Positions 8,596 through 18,065 are shown, counted from the first letter of the stretch. The stretch: DNA of 64,000 bases from Deltaproteobacteria bacterium ADurb.Bin207 (GCA_002070115.1 MWCO01000016.1:30428-94427), one strand, 5' to 3'. Numbers and translations: made by a program. The notes: generated by a model not told the origin, from the letters alone.

Positions 8596-9843
8596 GTGGA
8601 AACCCCCTCTCCCGTGGTGTGGTTGGAAAACCCACGCGCCGCTGAAACGCACTCCTCCGAGAGTGTGGCCCGCTACATGCCAGCAACGAGCACGACCGAA
8701 GCTCGAAAATACCATCTACAGATGCCTGGTTATCGCATGACGCCACTCAAAGGGCTGACGCGTCTTGCGAATATGCTTGGCATCGGCGGCATTTGGGTGA
8801 AGGACGAAGCGGAGCGTTTTGGTCTCGGGTCTTTCAAGGTATTGGGCGGATCATTTGCTATTTTCCGCTATATTCGCGATCGGTTAGGAAACCCAACGCC
8901 GTTTTCTCATGCCGATCTCGCGCGAGACGAGGTGAGAAAGATCTTGAAAGGGCTCACGTTCGCGGCGGCCACGGACGGCAACCATGGGCGTGGCGTGGCT
9001 TGGGCCGCACGTCAGCTTGGCACTGAATCCGTCATCTATGTGCATGAGAGGACCTCGCCTTCGCGCATTCACGCCATAGAGGAAGCGGGTGCTCGGGTCG
9101 TGGTGGTGCCGGGAACCTACGACGATGCCGTGCGACAAGTGAGTAAAGATGCGACCGAGAATCATTGGCAGGTGATTTCGGATACATCATGGCCGGGCTA
9201 TGAGGACATCCCCGCATGGGTCATGCAGGGCTACGCCACACTTTTTCTCGAGGTGCAGCAGCAGATGGTGGCTCTGGGGGACCTTCGACCGACGCATGTT
9301 TTCGTACAGGCGGGAGTAGGCTCCTTGGCAGCGGCAGCGGCAGCTTTTTATGCCAATCTTTATCGAAATGCGCGACCCAAGATCGTAGTAGTCGAGCCTG
9401 AACGAGCGGCTTGCTTGTACGCTTCGCTCGAAGCCAACGATGGCCAACCACGTTCGTTTCCGGGCGATCTCGATACCATCATGGCAGGGTTGGCTTGTGG
9501 AGACCCCAATCCAATCGCCTGGCAAATCCTGCGCGATACGGCAGATATCTTCCTCAAGTGCCCGGACTATGTCGCGGGCAAAGGCATGCGTGTATTGGGC
9601 ATGCCACTCGCGGGCGACCCGACGGTCATTTCCGGTGAATCCGGTGCCGTTACGCTCGGAGCACTGATGTTCGTGTTGCGTCGAGAAGAATATCGTCCGC
9701 TTCGCGAACGTCTCGGTCTAAACCACAATTCCCAGGTGCTGCTCGTCAATACGGAACGGAACACGGATCCTGACCATTTCCGTCAAGTCGTTTGGGATGG
9801 CGCTGCCTCCGTTCCTGTCGCCTATCGCGAATCCTACCTCTGA
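8596..9843 (+). CDS. dpaL: diaminopropionate ammonia-lyase
   Basis: A 415-residue fold-type II PLP enzyme that converts 2,3-diaminopropionate to pyruvate and two ammonia. The start is GTG at 8596 with AAGGAG at 8584-8589. The overlapping ATG at 8594 is out of frame. The PLP lysine lies in GLGSFKVLGG, followed by TDGNHGRGVAWAARQLG and DTSWPGYEDIP. Both Asp residues that the family uses for the D- and L-isomers (in TDGNHG and SDTSWPGYE) are present. A Gly-rich phosphate site follows at QAGVGSLAAA. Its length is close to the usual 400. The upstream ACT protein and the downstream 76-residue gene are in the same direction, 79 and 25 bp away. Confidence 0.9.
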   Translation: METPSPVVWLENPRAAETHSSESVARYMPATSTTEARKYHLQMPGYRMTPLKGLTRLANMLGIGGIWVKDEAERFGLGSFKVLGGSFAIFRYIRDRLGNPTPFSHADLARDEVRKILKGLTFAAATDGNHGRGVAWAARQLGTESVIYVHERTSPSRIHAIEEAGARVVVVPGTYDDAVRQVSKDATENHWQVISDTSWPGYEDIPAWVMQGYATLFLEVQQQMVALGDLRPTHVFVQAGVGSLAAAAAAFYANLYRNARPKIVVVEPERAACLYASLEANDGQPRSFPGDLDTIMAGLACGDPNPIAWQILRDTADIFLKCPDYVAGKGMRVLGMPLAGDPTVISGESGAVTLGALMFVLRREEYRPLRERLGLNHNSQVLLVNTERNTDPDHFRQVVWDGAASVPVAYRESYL

Positions 9844-9868
9844 TATCTTCATCTCTTGGAGGCGCTGG

Positions 9869-10099
9869 ATGAGCATGGAGCCTCGGCTCGATCGGTGGAT
9901 GCACCTCGTTCATGGCGCAGATCGCTTGGAAGAAAGTGCATCGGAGCAAGCCTTCGAGGTTGCGTGCAACTACTTGCAAAGCGTTCTCGAAGTGTTTCCC
10001 AAAGACCTCGATCCCGTCGATGACTTCGAAGCGTATGCGGTCCGTCGACTGGCCCGCTCCATTCTCCACGTGATGAAACCACCCCCTCCCCTTCCCTGA
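9869..10099 (+). CDS. small hypothetical protein
   Basis: A 76-residue protein starting at the ATG at 9869, which follows a GGAGG at 9858-9862. An in-frame start at 9797 would run into dpaL. The sequence is helical and acidic (ERL and EQAFEV segments, with FPKDLDPVDDFEAYAV) and ends in a short proline stretch. There is no signal peptide and no recognised domain. It follows dpaL by 25 bp, so it is probably co-transcribed. The function is unknown. Confidence 0.55.
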   Translation: MSMEPRLDRWMHLVHGADRLEESASEQAFEVACNYLQSVLEVFPKDLDPVDDFEAYAVRRLARSILHVMKPPPPLP

Positions 10100-10258
10100 T
10101 AGCTCGACCATATCGTATAAATACGTAGAAATATCAATGTCTTACGTCTTCGCTGCCGCTTGAGCTTCGATGATGGGGCACAAGGGCAAGGGGTCGATCG
10201 TGTACGGCCGACGTGCCCAGTAGGTGACTGCAAAGGCTGTGTTAGGAATTGTCAGCTA

Positions 10259-11689
10259 TCAAGAAGCTGAGGAGCGGAGTTTTTCGACGTAACGAACATG
10301 GAAGCCGCCGAGGTGTTTGACCAGGTCTTCCATCTCGTCGCGGGGCGGCAAGAATGTCGTCCGGAAGTGGAGCGTTCCTGCCCGTTGTCCGAAGCCTGAT
10401 CCGGGCACCACACAGATGCCGGTCTCTTCCAACAGAGCGAGGCAGTAGGCATTGTCGCGTTCCGCTTCGTACTTTTCCCGTTGGTCCGCCGACATCTGGG
10501 TGGGGTCAACCCCTGGCTTGTGTGGCAATTCGAAACGAACGAAGGCATACATGGCCCCTTGCGGAATATCGACAAACATTCCGGGGACTTGTTGAATACC
10601 CTGGCCGAGCAAGGTCGCTTTTTCTTTGAGATCGCGCAAGATGGAGTCGCGTTCACGAACGTACAATTCATGACTCGCATCCCCTGGCTTGGGGGGAGCC
10701 ACCATGAGGTAAGTAACGAGTTGTCCGGGAACGTTGGCGCACAGGCTGATGGACTGTAGTTTGATGAACTCTGCCAAAACGTTTTCGGGGATGTTGCGCA
10801 TTTCGAGGTAACCGCCGCGATGGCCGCATTCCCCAAGAAATCCCTTGGAAACCGAGTGCAGGCTGAACAGCGGCGTGTCCGTATCTCCAAGCGCATGCAT
10901 GACCTTGGCGAAGGAGTGGAACTCCCGGTCTGTGGCATATACGTTTTCTTGGTACACTTCGTCGGCAATCAATGCGAGTTTGTGCTGCCGGGCGAACTTG
11001 ATGATCATGGCGATGTTTTCTTGCGACAGGACTGCACCCGTCGGGTTGCCGGGATTGATCACCACGAGACCGACCGGGTTGATTCCCTTGCTCTTCGCCT
11101 GATTCAAGCTCTGCGTAAGAATGGTCTCATTGAGCTGCCACCCATTCTCTTCATCGAGATAATACCCAATCTGTTCGCCGCCATAGAGCGTCAAGCTTGC
11201 GCTATACAGAGGGTATTGGGGGATGGGAATCATGAATCCATCCTTGGGAGACCGAAGCAGCGCCGTGAGCACCGCTTGCGCTCCTTTGCTCGCCCCGTCC
11301 GTCAAAATCACGTTCGCCGGATTCGCGGGGATGCCGTCGCGGTTTGCAATGAAGTCCGCGACCGCTTTCCGAATGAAAGGAATACCCGCGCTTTGGGTAT
11401 AAGCACCGGTTCCCGAAGGATTTTTTGTCAGAATATCACGCGCTCGCTCGACGACATCCTTGGGATATAGCTCCTGTGCTTTCGTCAGTAATTCAGGGTA
11501 TTCGACGAGAGACAGGATTTGCCGCATGAACGTGAGCGGCGGCTGCTTGAGGGCCTGAGGGTTCCCGATATTGCAGTAAATGATTTTCCGGCCCTGGGCC
11601 TCGAGTTCCTGGGCGCGAATGACGATCGGTCCACGAACGGCATACTCAGCACGAAGAAGTTTGTCGCTCAACTGCTGGATCGTAATCAT
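10259..11689 (-). CDS. alanine-type class I aminotransferase
   Basis: A 476-residue class I/II PLP aminotransferase. The start is the ATG at 11689 with GAGG upstream; an in-frame GTG at 11707 is less likely. It has the long N-terminus seen in eukaryote-type alanine aminotransferases (YAVRGPIVIRAQELE, IIYCNIGNPQAL), the PLP-binding region NPGNPTGAVLS, an Asp-Tyr pair in ADEVYQENVY and the PLP lysine in SVSKGFLGECG. It would interconvert alanine and pyruvate (with 2-oxoglutarate and glutamate) or act on a related substrate. It is the last gene of the transhydrogenase operon, 25 bp after pntB, which links amino-group transfer to NADPH supply; the reason for that link is not known. Confidence 0.88.
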   Translation of the reverse strand: MITIQQLSDKLLRAEYAVRGPIVIRAQELEAQGRKIIYCNIGNPQALKQPPLTFMRQILSLVEYPELLTKAQELYPKDVVERARDILTKNPSGTGAYTQSAGIPFIRKAVADFIANRDGIPANPANVILTDGASKGAQAVLTALLRSPKDGFMIPIPQYPLYSASLTLYGGEQIGYYLDEENGWQLNETILTQSLNQAKSKGINPVGLVVINPGNPTGAVLSQENIAMIIKFARQHKLALIADEVYQENVYATDREFHSFAKVMHALGDTDTPLFSLHSVSKGFLGECGHRGGYLEMRNIPENVLAEFIKLQSISLCANVPGQLVTYLMVAPPKPGDASHELYVRERDSILRDLKEKATLLGQGIQQVPGMFVDIPQGAMYAFVRFELPHKPGVDPTQMSADQREKYEAERDNAYCLALLEETGICVVPGSGFGQRAGTLHFRTTFLPPRDEMEDLVKHLGGFHVRYVEKLRSSAS

Positions 11690-11713
11690 GATGACCTCGC
11701 TATCCACACAACC

Positions 11714-13234
11714 TCAGGAAAGGCTTCCGAGCAATTCGGTGACGCTTGCATTGGCGTCGCCGAAAAGCAAAAGGGTCGTTTCCTCTTCGTAAAGAGAGTT
11801 TGGAACGCCCGAGTAGCCCGGTTTCTCATCGAGGTTGCACACAAGGACGCGCTTGGCCTCATGCGCATTGAGGATGGGCATGCCAGAGATGGGAGTATCG
11901 GGCATGTTGATGGCAGCCGGGTTGACGACGTCGCAGGCACCAATGACGAGCACGACATCGGTGCTGGCGAAAGACTCGTTGATTTCGTCCATTTCTTTCA
12001 GCAAGTCGTAGTCGACATCGGCTTCGGCGAGCAGCACGTTCATGTGTCCGGGCATACGACCAGCCACCGGATGGATCCCGAAGGCGACTTTTTTGCCCAT
12101 TTGCTCGAGCTTTTTCGAAAGAGAAGCGACTTGGAATTGCGCGCGCGCCAGGGCCATGCCGTAGCCGGGAACGATGATGACGCTTTCGGCTTCCCGCAGG
12201 GCGGTTTTGGCCTCTGCCATCGCTTCTTCCGGTGTGCGGGTTTTGGGCTCAGCCTTGGTCTCCGGCTTCGCCTGCTCTTCTTTCTTCTCGATTTCCTCAG
12301 AGGGCTTGTCATCGGTGTCAGCCGATGCTGGTTCAGCAGCCTCGGGCGCTTCTTCTTTCTTGGGTTTGGGTTCCGTCTTTTTGGCGGGCAATGCAGCGAC
12401 AGCCATTTTTCCGCCGGAAAGGACTTTGATGAAGCTGCGGTTCATCGCCTTGCACATGATGGCGGTGAGGATCGAACCGGAAGCAGCGACGGTGGCACCG
12501 CAAGCGATGAGCAGTTGGTTTTGGATGACGACACCGCAGAAGGCAGCCGCAAGACCGGCAGTAGCGTTCAAAAACGAGATGAGAACCGGCATGTCCGCGC
12601 CGCCGATTCGGACGGCAAAGGTGTAACCAAGCGCGACGGAGAGGACCAGGGCTCCGACAAGGGCAGCGGAAAGTGTCGTCGCCGCTTCGGGCACGCCAAC
12701 ACCCGTGGAGGCGTAGACGCACAGACCAATGATGGCGGCGAGCATGGCAAGCAGGATCGCGTTATGGCCGGACAATACGGTCGGGGTTTGCCTCAGTTTT
12801 CCAGCCAATTTGGCGCTGGCGAGCATACTGCCGCTAAAGGTTGCCGCTCCGATGGTCAGCCCGAGATAGCCGGAGACTTCGCCAACGGGGGTGGGGGGCG
12901 TAGCACGGGTCAACTCCACGTAAGCGATGGCACAAGCAGCGATACCTCCCGCGCCGTGCTGGAAAGCTACCATGGCAGGGATTTGGATCATCGTGACTTT
13001 CATGGCAATGAAAGTACCGACGAGCCCACCGATGATCAGGGAGACGGCGAGGATGCCGACGTCCACGATATCGTTGCGGTACAACACGAGGACAATCGCC
13101 AGAAGTAGCGCCAACGCTGCCGTGGCGTTACCACGTCGCGCGCCACGAGGCGTTCGGAACTGTGAGATACCGACGATGAGCAATGCGATGATTCCGACAT
13201 CGATTAGGATCTTGACTGGGTCCATGTCAGCCAT
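11714..13234 (-). CDS. pntB: NAD(P) transhydrogenase subunit beta
   Basis: A 506-residue protein starting at the ATG at 13234, preceded by GAGGAG. It has about nine membrane segments (IIALLIVGI and AALALLLAIVLV first), followed by a soluble NADP(H)-binding domain III near the C-terminus (SVIIVPGYGMALARAQ, FGIHPVAGRMPGHMN, VVLVIGACDVVNP, LLLFGDANASV). Together with PntAA and PntAB it moves hydride from NADH to NADP while letting protons in. Between the membrane domain and domain III lies an unusually long Lys/Glu/Pro/Ala-rich linker of about 60 residues, which most PntB proteins lack. It is third of four operon genes. Confidence 0.95.
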   Translation of the reverse strand: MADMDPVKILIDVGIIALLIVGISQFRTPRGARRGNATAALALLLAIVLVLYRNDIVDVGILAVSLIIGGLVGTFIAMKVTMIQIPAMVAFQHGAGGIAACAIAYVELTRATPPTPVGEVSGYLGLTIGAATFSGSMLASAKLAGKLRQTPTVLSGHNAILLAMLAAIIGLCVYASTGVGVPEAATTLSAALVGALVLSVALGYTFAVRIGGADMPVLISFLNATAGLAAAFCGVVIQNQLLIACGATVAASGSILTAIMCKAMNRSFIKVLSGGKMAVAALPAKKTEPKPKKEEAPEAAEPASADTDDKPSEEIEKKEEQAKPETKAEPKTRTPEEAMAEAKTALREAESVIIVPGYGMALARAQFQVASLSKKLEQMGKKVAFGIHPVAGRMPGHMNVLLAEADVDYDLLKEMDEINESFASTDVVLVIGACDVVNPAAINMPDTPISGMPILNAHEAKRVLVCNLDEKPGYSGVPNSLYEEETTLLLFGDANASVTELLGSLS

Positions 13235-13297
13235 GATGAACTCCTCGAAACACGCCAAGGTCGTTGCTGGTGAAGCAAAGGGCAATAGGTTGCTTGG

Positions 13298-13609
13298 TCA
13301 TTTTTTGCCCCCTCCTCCACTGGGCTCATGGTGCGATTTGAAGAGCCCTGTCATGCGGTCTGTAATCACGAAGCCACCGACCAAGTTGAAGGCGGCCGTG
13401 ATGAGCGCAATGGCGCCAAGTACTTTTTCGTCGAGATCCATCGACGGTTGCGCAAACAGCAAGAGCGCGCCGAGGATGGTCACGGCCGAGATGGCGTTGG
13501 TCATCGACATCAACGGCGTGTGCAGAAGCGGTGGCACGCGCGATATGAGCACGTAGCCGATGACGAACGACAGAATGAATACAACTAACATCAATGCCAA
13601 CTCGGTCAT
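13298..13609 (-). CDS. pntAB: NAD(P) transhydrogenase membrane subunit alpha-2
   Basis: A 103-residue protein with three to four hydrophobic segments (MLVVFILSFVIGYVLI, MTNAISAVTILGALLLF, IALITAAFNLVGGFVIT), equal to the C-terminal membrane part of a single-chain PntA. Splitting PntA into a soluble (PntAA) and a membrane (PntAB) chain is the Rhodospirillum-type arrangement. The ATG at 13609 has GGAGG upstream. The conserved histidine-type and Asn/Thr features of the helix pair (PPLLHTPLMSMTNAIS) are present. It is coded between pntAA and pntB, with 32- and 63-bp gaps, and the product forms the proton path with PntB. Confidence 0.93.
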   Translation of the reverse strand: MTELALMLVVFILSFVIGYVLISRVPPLLHTPLMSMTNAISAVTILGALLLFAQPSMDLDEKVLGAIALITAAFNLVGGFVITDRMTGLFKSHHEPSGGGGKK

Positions 13610-13641
13610 GACACATCCTCCGGGTTGCCAAGGTTATGGGA

Positions 13642-14802
13642 TCAACGCCCGCCCATCGCGTCGAGCGCGGGTTGGTACACAATCTTGCCTTGCATCGTTA
13701 CGAGTGAAGTGCGCGGGATCTCGTCCTCGAGATCGGGGCCGCCCGGCACCTTCTTATACAGGTTGTCGATGTAGTAGAACATGTTGTTCGCGTACAGCCA
13801 GGTTGCATGCATCGCCATCCGGCCGGGGATGTTCTGCACACCGCAAACGCGCACGTTGTTGTGCAGTATTTCCTGACCCGGTTTGGTCAGCGCGCAGTTG
13901 CCGCCTTGGTCAATGGAAACATCGATGATCACGGATCCGGGCTTCATGCGCTCGACCGCTTCCTTGGTCACGATGGTGGGAGCGAGCGTTCCAGGAACGA
14001 GAGCGGACAGCACGATGAGATCGGACTCCGCAACGACGTCCATGATCGCTTCCTGTTCTTTTTTCAACCAGTCCGGAGGAAGCAGCTTCGCATAACCACC
14101 TTCAGCAATGGCAAGCTCCTTGGGCACATCGAATCCAACAACCTTGGCGCCAAGGCTTCCCGCCTCGGTGCGAGCCGCCTCACGGATATCCCACGCCTTG
14201 ACCACGGCACCAAGACGCTTGGCCGTTGCAATGGCTTGAAGACCGACGACACCAGCACCAACGACGAGAGCATTGGCGGGCTTGATCGGGCCAATGGCGG
14301 TGCCGATCATCGGCAAAAAGCGCGGGAGAAGTTCCGCGCCATCGAGTACGGCGCGATAGCCGGTGACGGTGCTCATGGAGGTGAGCGCATCCATTCGCTG
14401 CGCACGGGAGATACGCGGAATGCCGTCCATAGTGAAGGCCGTGACACCACGATCGCGAAGCATGCGAACCATGTCGTGGCTATCGGGAGCGGCGGGATGA
14501 AGGAAGGTGACCAACGTCGACCCCTTCGGCATCATCTCGACCTCGTGCTTGTTGACAGCAGTGTTGAAGATCGGTTGCTTGACCTTGAGGATGACCTCAG
14601 CGCTGGCGAAAAGCTTCTCGACATCCTTCTCAATCTTCGCACCGGCAGCGGCGTACTCTTCGTCGGTGATGAACACACCGGCGCCTGCGCCGGATTCGAC
14701 GGTGACGGTGAAGCCTTTGGCGACGTACTTCTTTACGGTTTCAGGAATGGCGGCTACGCGTTTCTCAGCATTCAGGATTTCCTTCGGGATGACGATATGC
14801 AT
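13642..14802 (-). CDS. pntAA: NAD(P) transhydrogenase subunit alpha-1
   Basis: A 386-residue soluble NAD(H)-binding domain I of transhydrogenase, related to alanine dehydrogenase. The start is the ATG at 14802, preceded by AAGGAG. Motifs seen are ESGAGAGVFI, QRMDALTSMSTVTGYRAV, the Rossmann loop GAGVVGLQAIATAKRLGA, DIREAARTEAGSLGA and IDVSIDQGGNCALT. The C-terminus ends without a membrane segment, consistent with a separate PntAB. It would hold NAD(H) and pass hydride to NADP bound on PntB. It is the second gene of an operon that starts with an unknown protein. Confidence 0.95.
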   Translation of the reverse strand: MHIVIPKEILNAEKRVAAIPETVKKYVAKGFTVTVESGAGAGVFITDEEYAAAGAKIEKDVEKLFASAEVILKVKQPIFNTAVNKHEVEMMPKGSTLVTFLHPAAPDSHDMVRMLRDRGVTAFTMDGIPRISRAQRMDALTSMSTVTGYRAVLDGAELLPRFLPMIGTAIGPIKPANALVVGAGVVGLQAIATAKRLGAVVKAWDIREAARTEAGSLGAKVVGFDVPKELAIAEGGYAKLLPPDWLKKEQEAIMDVVAESDLIVLSALVPGTLAPTIVTKEAVERMKPGSVIIDVSIDQGGNCALTKPGQEILHNNVRVCGVQNIPGRMAMHATWLYANNMFYYIDNLYKKVPGGPDLEDEIPRTSLVTMQGKIVYQPALDAMGGR

Positions 14803-14834
14803 GAAACTGGCTCCTTGTTGATGAACGGTCCGAA

Positions 14835-15608
14835 TTAGGCTGCATCCTTGGGGAGAACGGTCCCCCGTAAGCTGCCGGTGATTCGACGAAGGGCAGCAAA
14901 AAATTCCTCGGCACTATCGAATGTCCACGCGCGCTGCCAGACGCGATGGGCGATTGGTTTGCCCTCGCTGCCTAGCAGACGAGCGCCAAGCAACCAAGGT
15001 GTAAAGTGAAGTTCGAAGGGGCTTTGTGGGTTACCGTCAGCAGCGGCGAGATTGTTCTCGAATTGCTCCATGCCCATGCAAAGGGGCATGCCCTCCGATA
15101 CGGTCATCTGCCATGGGGGGTTGAGGGAAGCTTCCGATAGTTGGTTTTGCATCACGGCGAGACGGACCAGGACGCTCGATGTGTCGTTCCATACCGGCAG
15201 AACGGAATACTTCCGTACCACTGCATCTGCTTCCAAGCAGAGCGCGCCGGCCGCGATGGCGATGACGGGAACTTGGCTCAACGCCATACTTGCATCCGAA
15301 ACGAAAGCCTCCCAATGGCAGAGCGAAATATTCTCTTGCCGTTGGTAAAGGGGAAAACGAATCGAATGGGGGTAGTCGTTTTCTGGAAACGAAGATGCGG
15401 CGGTTTCCGCGAAAAAGCTTGAAGTCGAACCTTTCGACCCGCTTGGGGGGATTTCTACGTATACGGGTTGGCTTGTCTGTATCGGAAAATGGCAAGGAAT
15501 GAGTTCATCGAACCGCGTCCCAACGACCGTGCTTCCAATTTTAATTATAATTTCCGTATAGTTACCTTGCCCCTGCTTCGCTTTCACTTCCAGTGGGTTC
15601 ATGTTCAT
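14835..15608 (-). CDS. hypothetical protein heading the transhydrogenase operon
   Basis: A 257-residue protein starting at the ATG at 15608 (MNMNPLEVKAK), with GAGGG upstream. Longer in-frame starts up to 15716 lack supporting sequence. There is no signal peptide; one or two short hydrophobic stretches occur (VPVIAIAAGALCLEA, FELHFTPWLLGARLLG). The C-terminus is Arg-rich (ALRRITGSLRGTVL). I recognise no domain. It ends 32 bp before pntAA on the same strand, so it is probably co-transcribed and may serve the transhydrogenase or the downstream aminotransferase. A product of unknown function at the head of such an operon is worth noting. Confidence 0.6.
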   Translation of the reverse strand: MNMNPLEVKAKQGQGNYTEIIIKIGSTVVGTRFDELIPCHFPIQTSQPVYVEIPPSGSKGSTSSFFAETAASSFPENDYPHSIRFPLYQRQENISLCHWEAFVSDASMALSQVPVIAIAAGALCLEADAVVRKYSVLPVWNDTSSVLVRLAVMQNQLSEASLNPPWQMTVSEGMPLCMGMEQFENNLAAADGNPQSPFELHFTPWLLGARLLGSEGKPIAHRVWQRAWTFDSAEEFFAALRRITGSLRGTVLPKDAA

Positions 15609-16013
15609 GGCAGCCAACCCTCGACGGAATCCCACGACGGAACCAGCCCGCTCGATACGGAATCCGTTCGGTTCATGCTCCGCTGTGTTTGGCGCAGATG
15701 GGCAATGGATGCGCAACCGTCAGCGTGAGTAGGTTCGACGCTAGGCCGCGGTTTCCGTGGGCACCATCGGGGGCAACCGGATAATGATGGGAGATGAACA
15801 GGAGTCGGCGCTTCGCAAAAGCGGATATGTCTTCGACAAGGTGGGCTGAAGTAACACCTTTGTTCTAAGGTTATCTCGTCTTATTGGATGAGATTGATCA
15901 GAAAATTCCCTAGCTCGTTTTCGAAGAGAGTACAGCATTTTTCACGATAGGACTCTTCGAACAACCCGATGGCTCGCCAGGCAGTAGCTCTGTCAGCAGG
16001 CAAATCCGCGATA
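15609..16013. promoter_or_regulatory. gene-free stretch ahead of the pnt operon
   Basis: About 400 bases between the unknown operon-head gene and the end of the next kinase, both on the minus strand. It should hold the promoter of the pnt operon and the 3' end of the kinase transcript. A TAACaCCTT/AAGGTTA inverted repeat lies near 15852-15873, but no T-run follows on either strand. I see no small ORF with a ribosome site. Confidence 0.4.
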
Positions 16014-17741
16014 TTACCACGGGGTCGTTCGATCGAGGTTCTTGATCCGGTCACGCGCGGAATCGGCAGGTTGACGATCCGGGGGCGGCGCAGGGGGGAC
16101 AGCCGCGGGAGGCGGTGGGACGACGATATCAGCAGCAGTTTCCCGAGCAGTATCCGATTTGGTCGTTCGAGCGGGTCTCGTTTTGACGTCCGAGCTGGCA
16201 ACCACCGTACGAGGCATTTCCGCAAGTTGCAGTTGAATCGACTTTGGCGAATCGGCTTGCACCTCCAATTGCTGAGTTTTGTAACCTTCGGCCTCCGCTC
16301 GAATCCGGTGCAGACTGTCCGCGCGCTCGAAAGACACACGCGCTGGTCGCTCCTTGACTTCCACATCGTCGACGAAGACCCTCGCGCTATCTGGCGAAAC
16401 GGTAATCTCCACGGAGGTTTGGACAGGCTCCGCAGAAGGGGATGCCGCTATTGCCACCATCACTTGCGAGGAAGGCACAGCGGATGGGGCAGTTTGAGCA
16501 ACAGGGGGCTGCTGAGGCTTGAGTGCTGTCCACAGCCCGAAAGCCACGACAAGAGCCCCGGCGCTTGCGGCGGCAACGATCCAACGATTGCGTTTTGGCG
16601 GAAGCACACCGGAACTTACAATAATGGGTGCAGCGCTAGAAACCCGTGCCCGAGAGGCGGACTCATCGCCCGTTTCCACGGCGCTTTCACTTCGGAAGGC
16701 CGTTCTATGCCAACCGCCGCTCGCCATGAGCTTCGGGGATGATTGATCCTCGGAACCATGGGCGTGCTGCTTGAGTTGCTTTTCGATGAGCGCCTGGGTT
16801 TCTTTTCGAACATCGTCGAATAGTCCCTCAACCACCACGCCGAGCGATCGCGTGGAGGGACGTCCTAACGAATCCAAGATGCTTTCCAGATCTTCAGCGA
16901 GAGCCAAAGCGTTGGGGTAACGATCCTCCGGCGCCGTAGACAAGGCTTTCATACAACACGATTCGAGACGAGGGTCGACATCGGGATTGATGGTGCTGGG
17001 ACGAGGCACATTGCCTTGAACGAGTTTATAAAGGGCCTGGCCTTCGGGCAACTCTTTCCAAAGCGCGCGTCCCGTGACGATTTGCCATAATACAGCTCCC
17101 ATCGCATAAATGTCGGCTCTATGGTCGACCTTCATGCCCAGCGCTTGTTCTGGGGCCATATAAGCCACTTTACCTTTGAGCACACCCGCCCTGGTTTCTG
17201 ACTGCGTAATGGCCGCTTTGGCGATGCCAAAATCGAGCACTTTGACCCGCCCGTCATACGTCACGAAAATATTGTGAGGCGAAACGTCGCGATGAACGAG
17301 GTTAAGGGCAGAACCATCGAAGTCCTTGAGTTGGTGGGCGTAATGGATCCCTTGGAGAGCTTCGCAAACGATGTGGAGGCAGGCGGCCAGATCCAGCGGC
17401 TTGCCCTCCGCTTGCGCACGTCGAAGGATAGCCGAAAATGACTGTCCTTCTAAATATTCCATGACAATGACCGGACTTGCTCCAATTTCAGTAACTTCAA
17501 GAGTTTGCACAACATTGGGATGATTGAGACGCCCTGCCAGACGAGCCTCGTCCATAAGCATGGTTTTGGCATCTGGATCTTCCGCAAGGTGTTCTCGAAC
17601 GAGTTTGAGGACCACCAACTTATGAAAACCAACCGGTCCTTGCGTATGAGCGAGGTGGACTTCGGCCATGCCGCCGCGTCCTATTTCAGCAATCGGACGG
17701 AACCGCCCGAATTCGGCCCGAGTCTGGAGCAAGGTCGTCAT
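16014..17741 (-). CDS. membrane Ser/Thr protein kinase with PEGA domain
   Basis: A 575-residue protein starting at the ATG at 17741 with GAGGTG upstream. The kinase (about 15-290) shows the glycine loop IGRGGMAEVHLA, Lys in LVVLKLV, catalytic LVHRDVSPHNIF, DFGIAKA and AYMAPEQALG. The activation segment has the usual myxobacterial pattern. A juxtamembrane linker, then one membrane helix (RWIVAAASAGALVVAFGLW), are followed by an external PEGA domain (about 460-530: VEITVSPDSARVFVDDVEVK, then RIRAEAEGYKTQQLEV). A Pro/Ala-rich tail follows. Such kinases phosphorylate Ser/Thr targets and respond through the outer domain. The substrate is unknown. It is divergent from the glycosyltransferase gene at 18066. 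Confidence 0.93.
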   Translation of the reverse strand: MTTLLQTRAEFGRFRPIAEIGRGGMAEVHLAHTQGPVGFHKLVVLKLVREHLAEDPDAKTMLMDEARLAGRLNHPNVVQTLEVTEIGASPVIVMEYLEGQSFSAILRRAQAEGKPLDLAACLHIVCEALQGIHYAHQLKDFDGSALNLVHRDVSPHNIFVTYDGRVKVLDFGIAKAAITQSETRAGVLKGKVAYMAPEQALGMKVDHRADIYAMGAVLWQIVTGRALWKELPEGQALYKLVQGNVPRPSTINPDVDPRLESCCMKALSTAPEDRYPNALALAEDLESILDSLGRPSTRSLGVVVEGLFDDVRKETQALIEKQLKQHAHGSEDQSSPKLMASGGWHRTAFRSESAVETGDESASRARVSSAAPIIVSSGVLPPKRNRWIVAAASAGALVVAFGLWTALKPQQPPVAQTAPSAVPSSQVMVAIAASPSAEPVQTSVEITVSPDSARVFVDDVEVKERPARVSFERADSLHRIRAEAEGYKTQQLEVQADSPKSIQLQLAEMPRTVVASSDVKTRPARTTKSDTARETAADIVVPPPPAAVPPAPPPDRQPADSARDRIKNLDRTTPW

Positions 17742-18065
17742 GGGATTCACCTCGTAGGAAGTGCCCCGTGTTCTGCAACTTATGGGCCGTCCTCCCAACC
17801 GAAGCCAACCGTTCAAACAGAAAGAAGATCCGATAACACCATCCCTCAAGACGATTTCATGTGTGAAAACGGAAGGTCCGTTCCCTTTCACGATCGCGTT
17901 ATAATATATTACGTATCGGTATATTTAACCGTTGCCCAGTTCCTTCGCTTCTGCCATCTCTCCCCTGCCCCGTTCGCCTTCCTGTTCTGTTGTCGGTGAA
18001 AACTGCCCCTTCGTCCCCACCGCGTTGACCCTAACCGCAATTCCAAGGCATGAACCAACCATACC
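17742..18065. promoter_or_regulatory. divergent promoter region with AT-rich core
   Basis: This 324-base gap lies between the leftward kinase and the rightward glycosyltransferase. It contains an AT-rich core at about 17896-17935 with TATAAT-like bases, whereas the flanks are GC-rich. I cannot assign a -35/-10 pair with certainty for either strand. No ORF with a ribosome site is present. Confidence 0.45.

Noticed and set aside
11519..13108. Long plus-strand open frame of 529 residues opposite pntB
   Set aside because: It has no ribosome site, ordinary antisense composition (Asp/His/Arg/Gly-rich) and overlaps a certain gene over its whole length.
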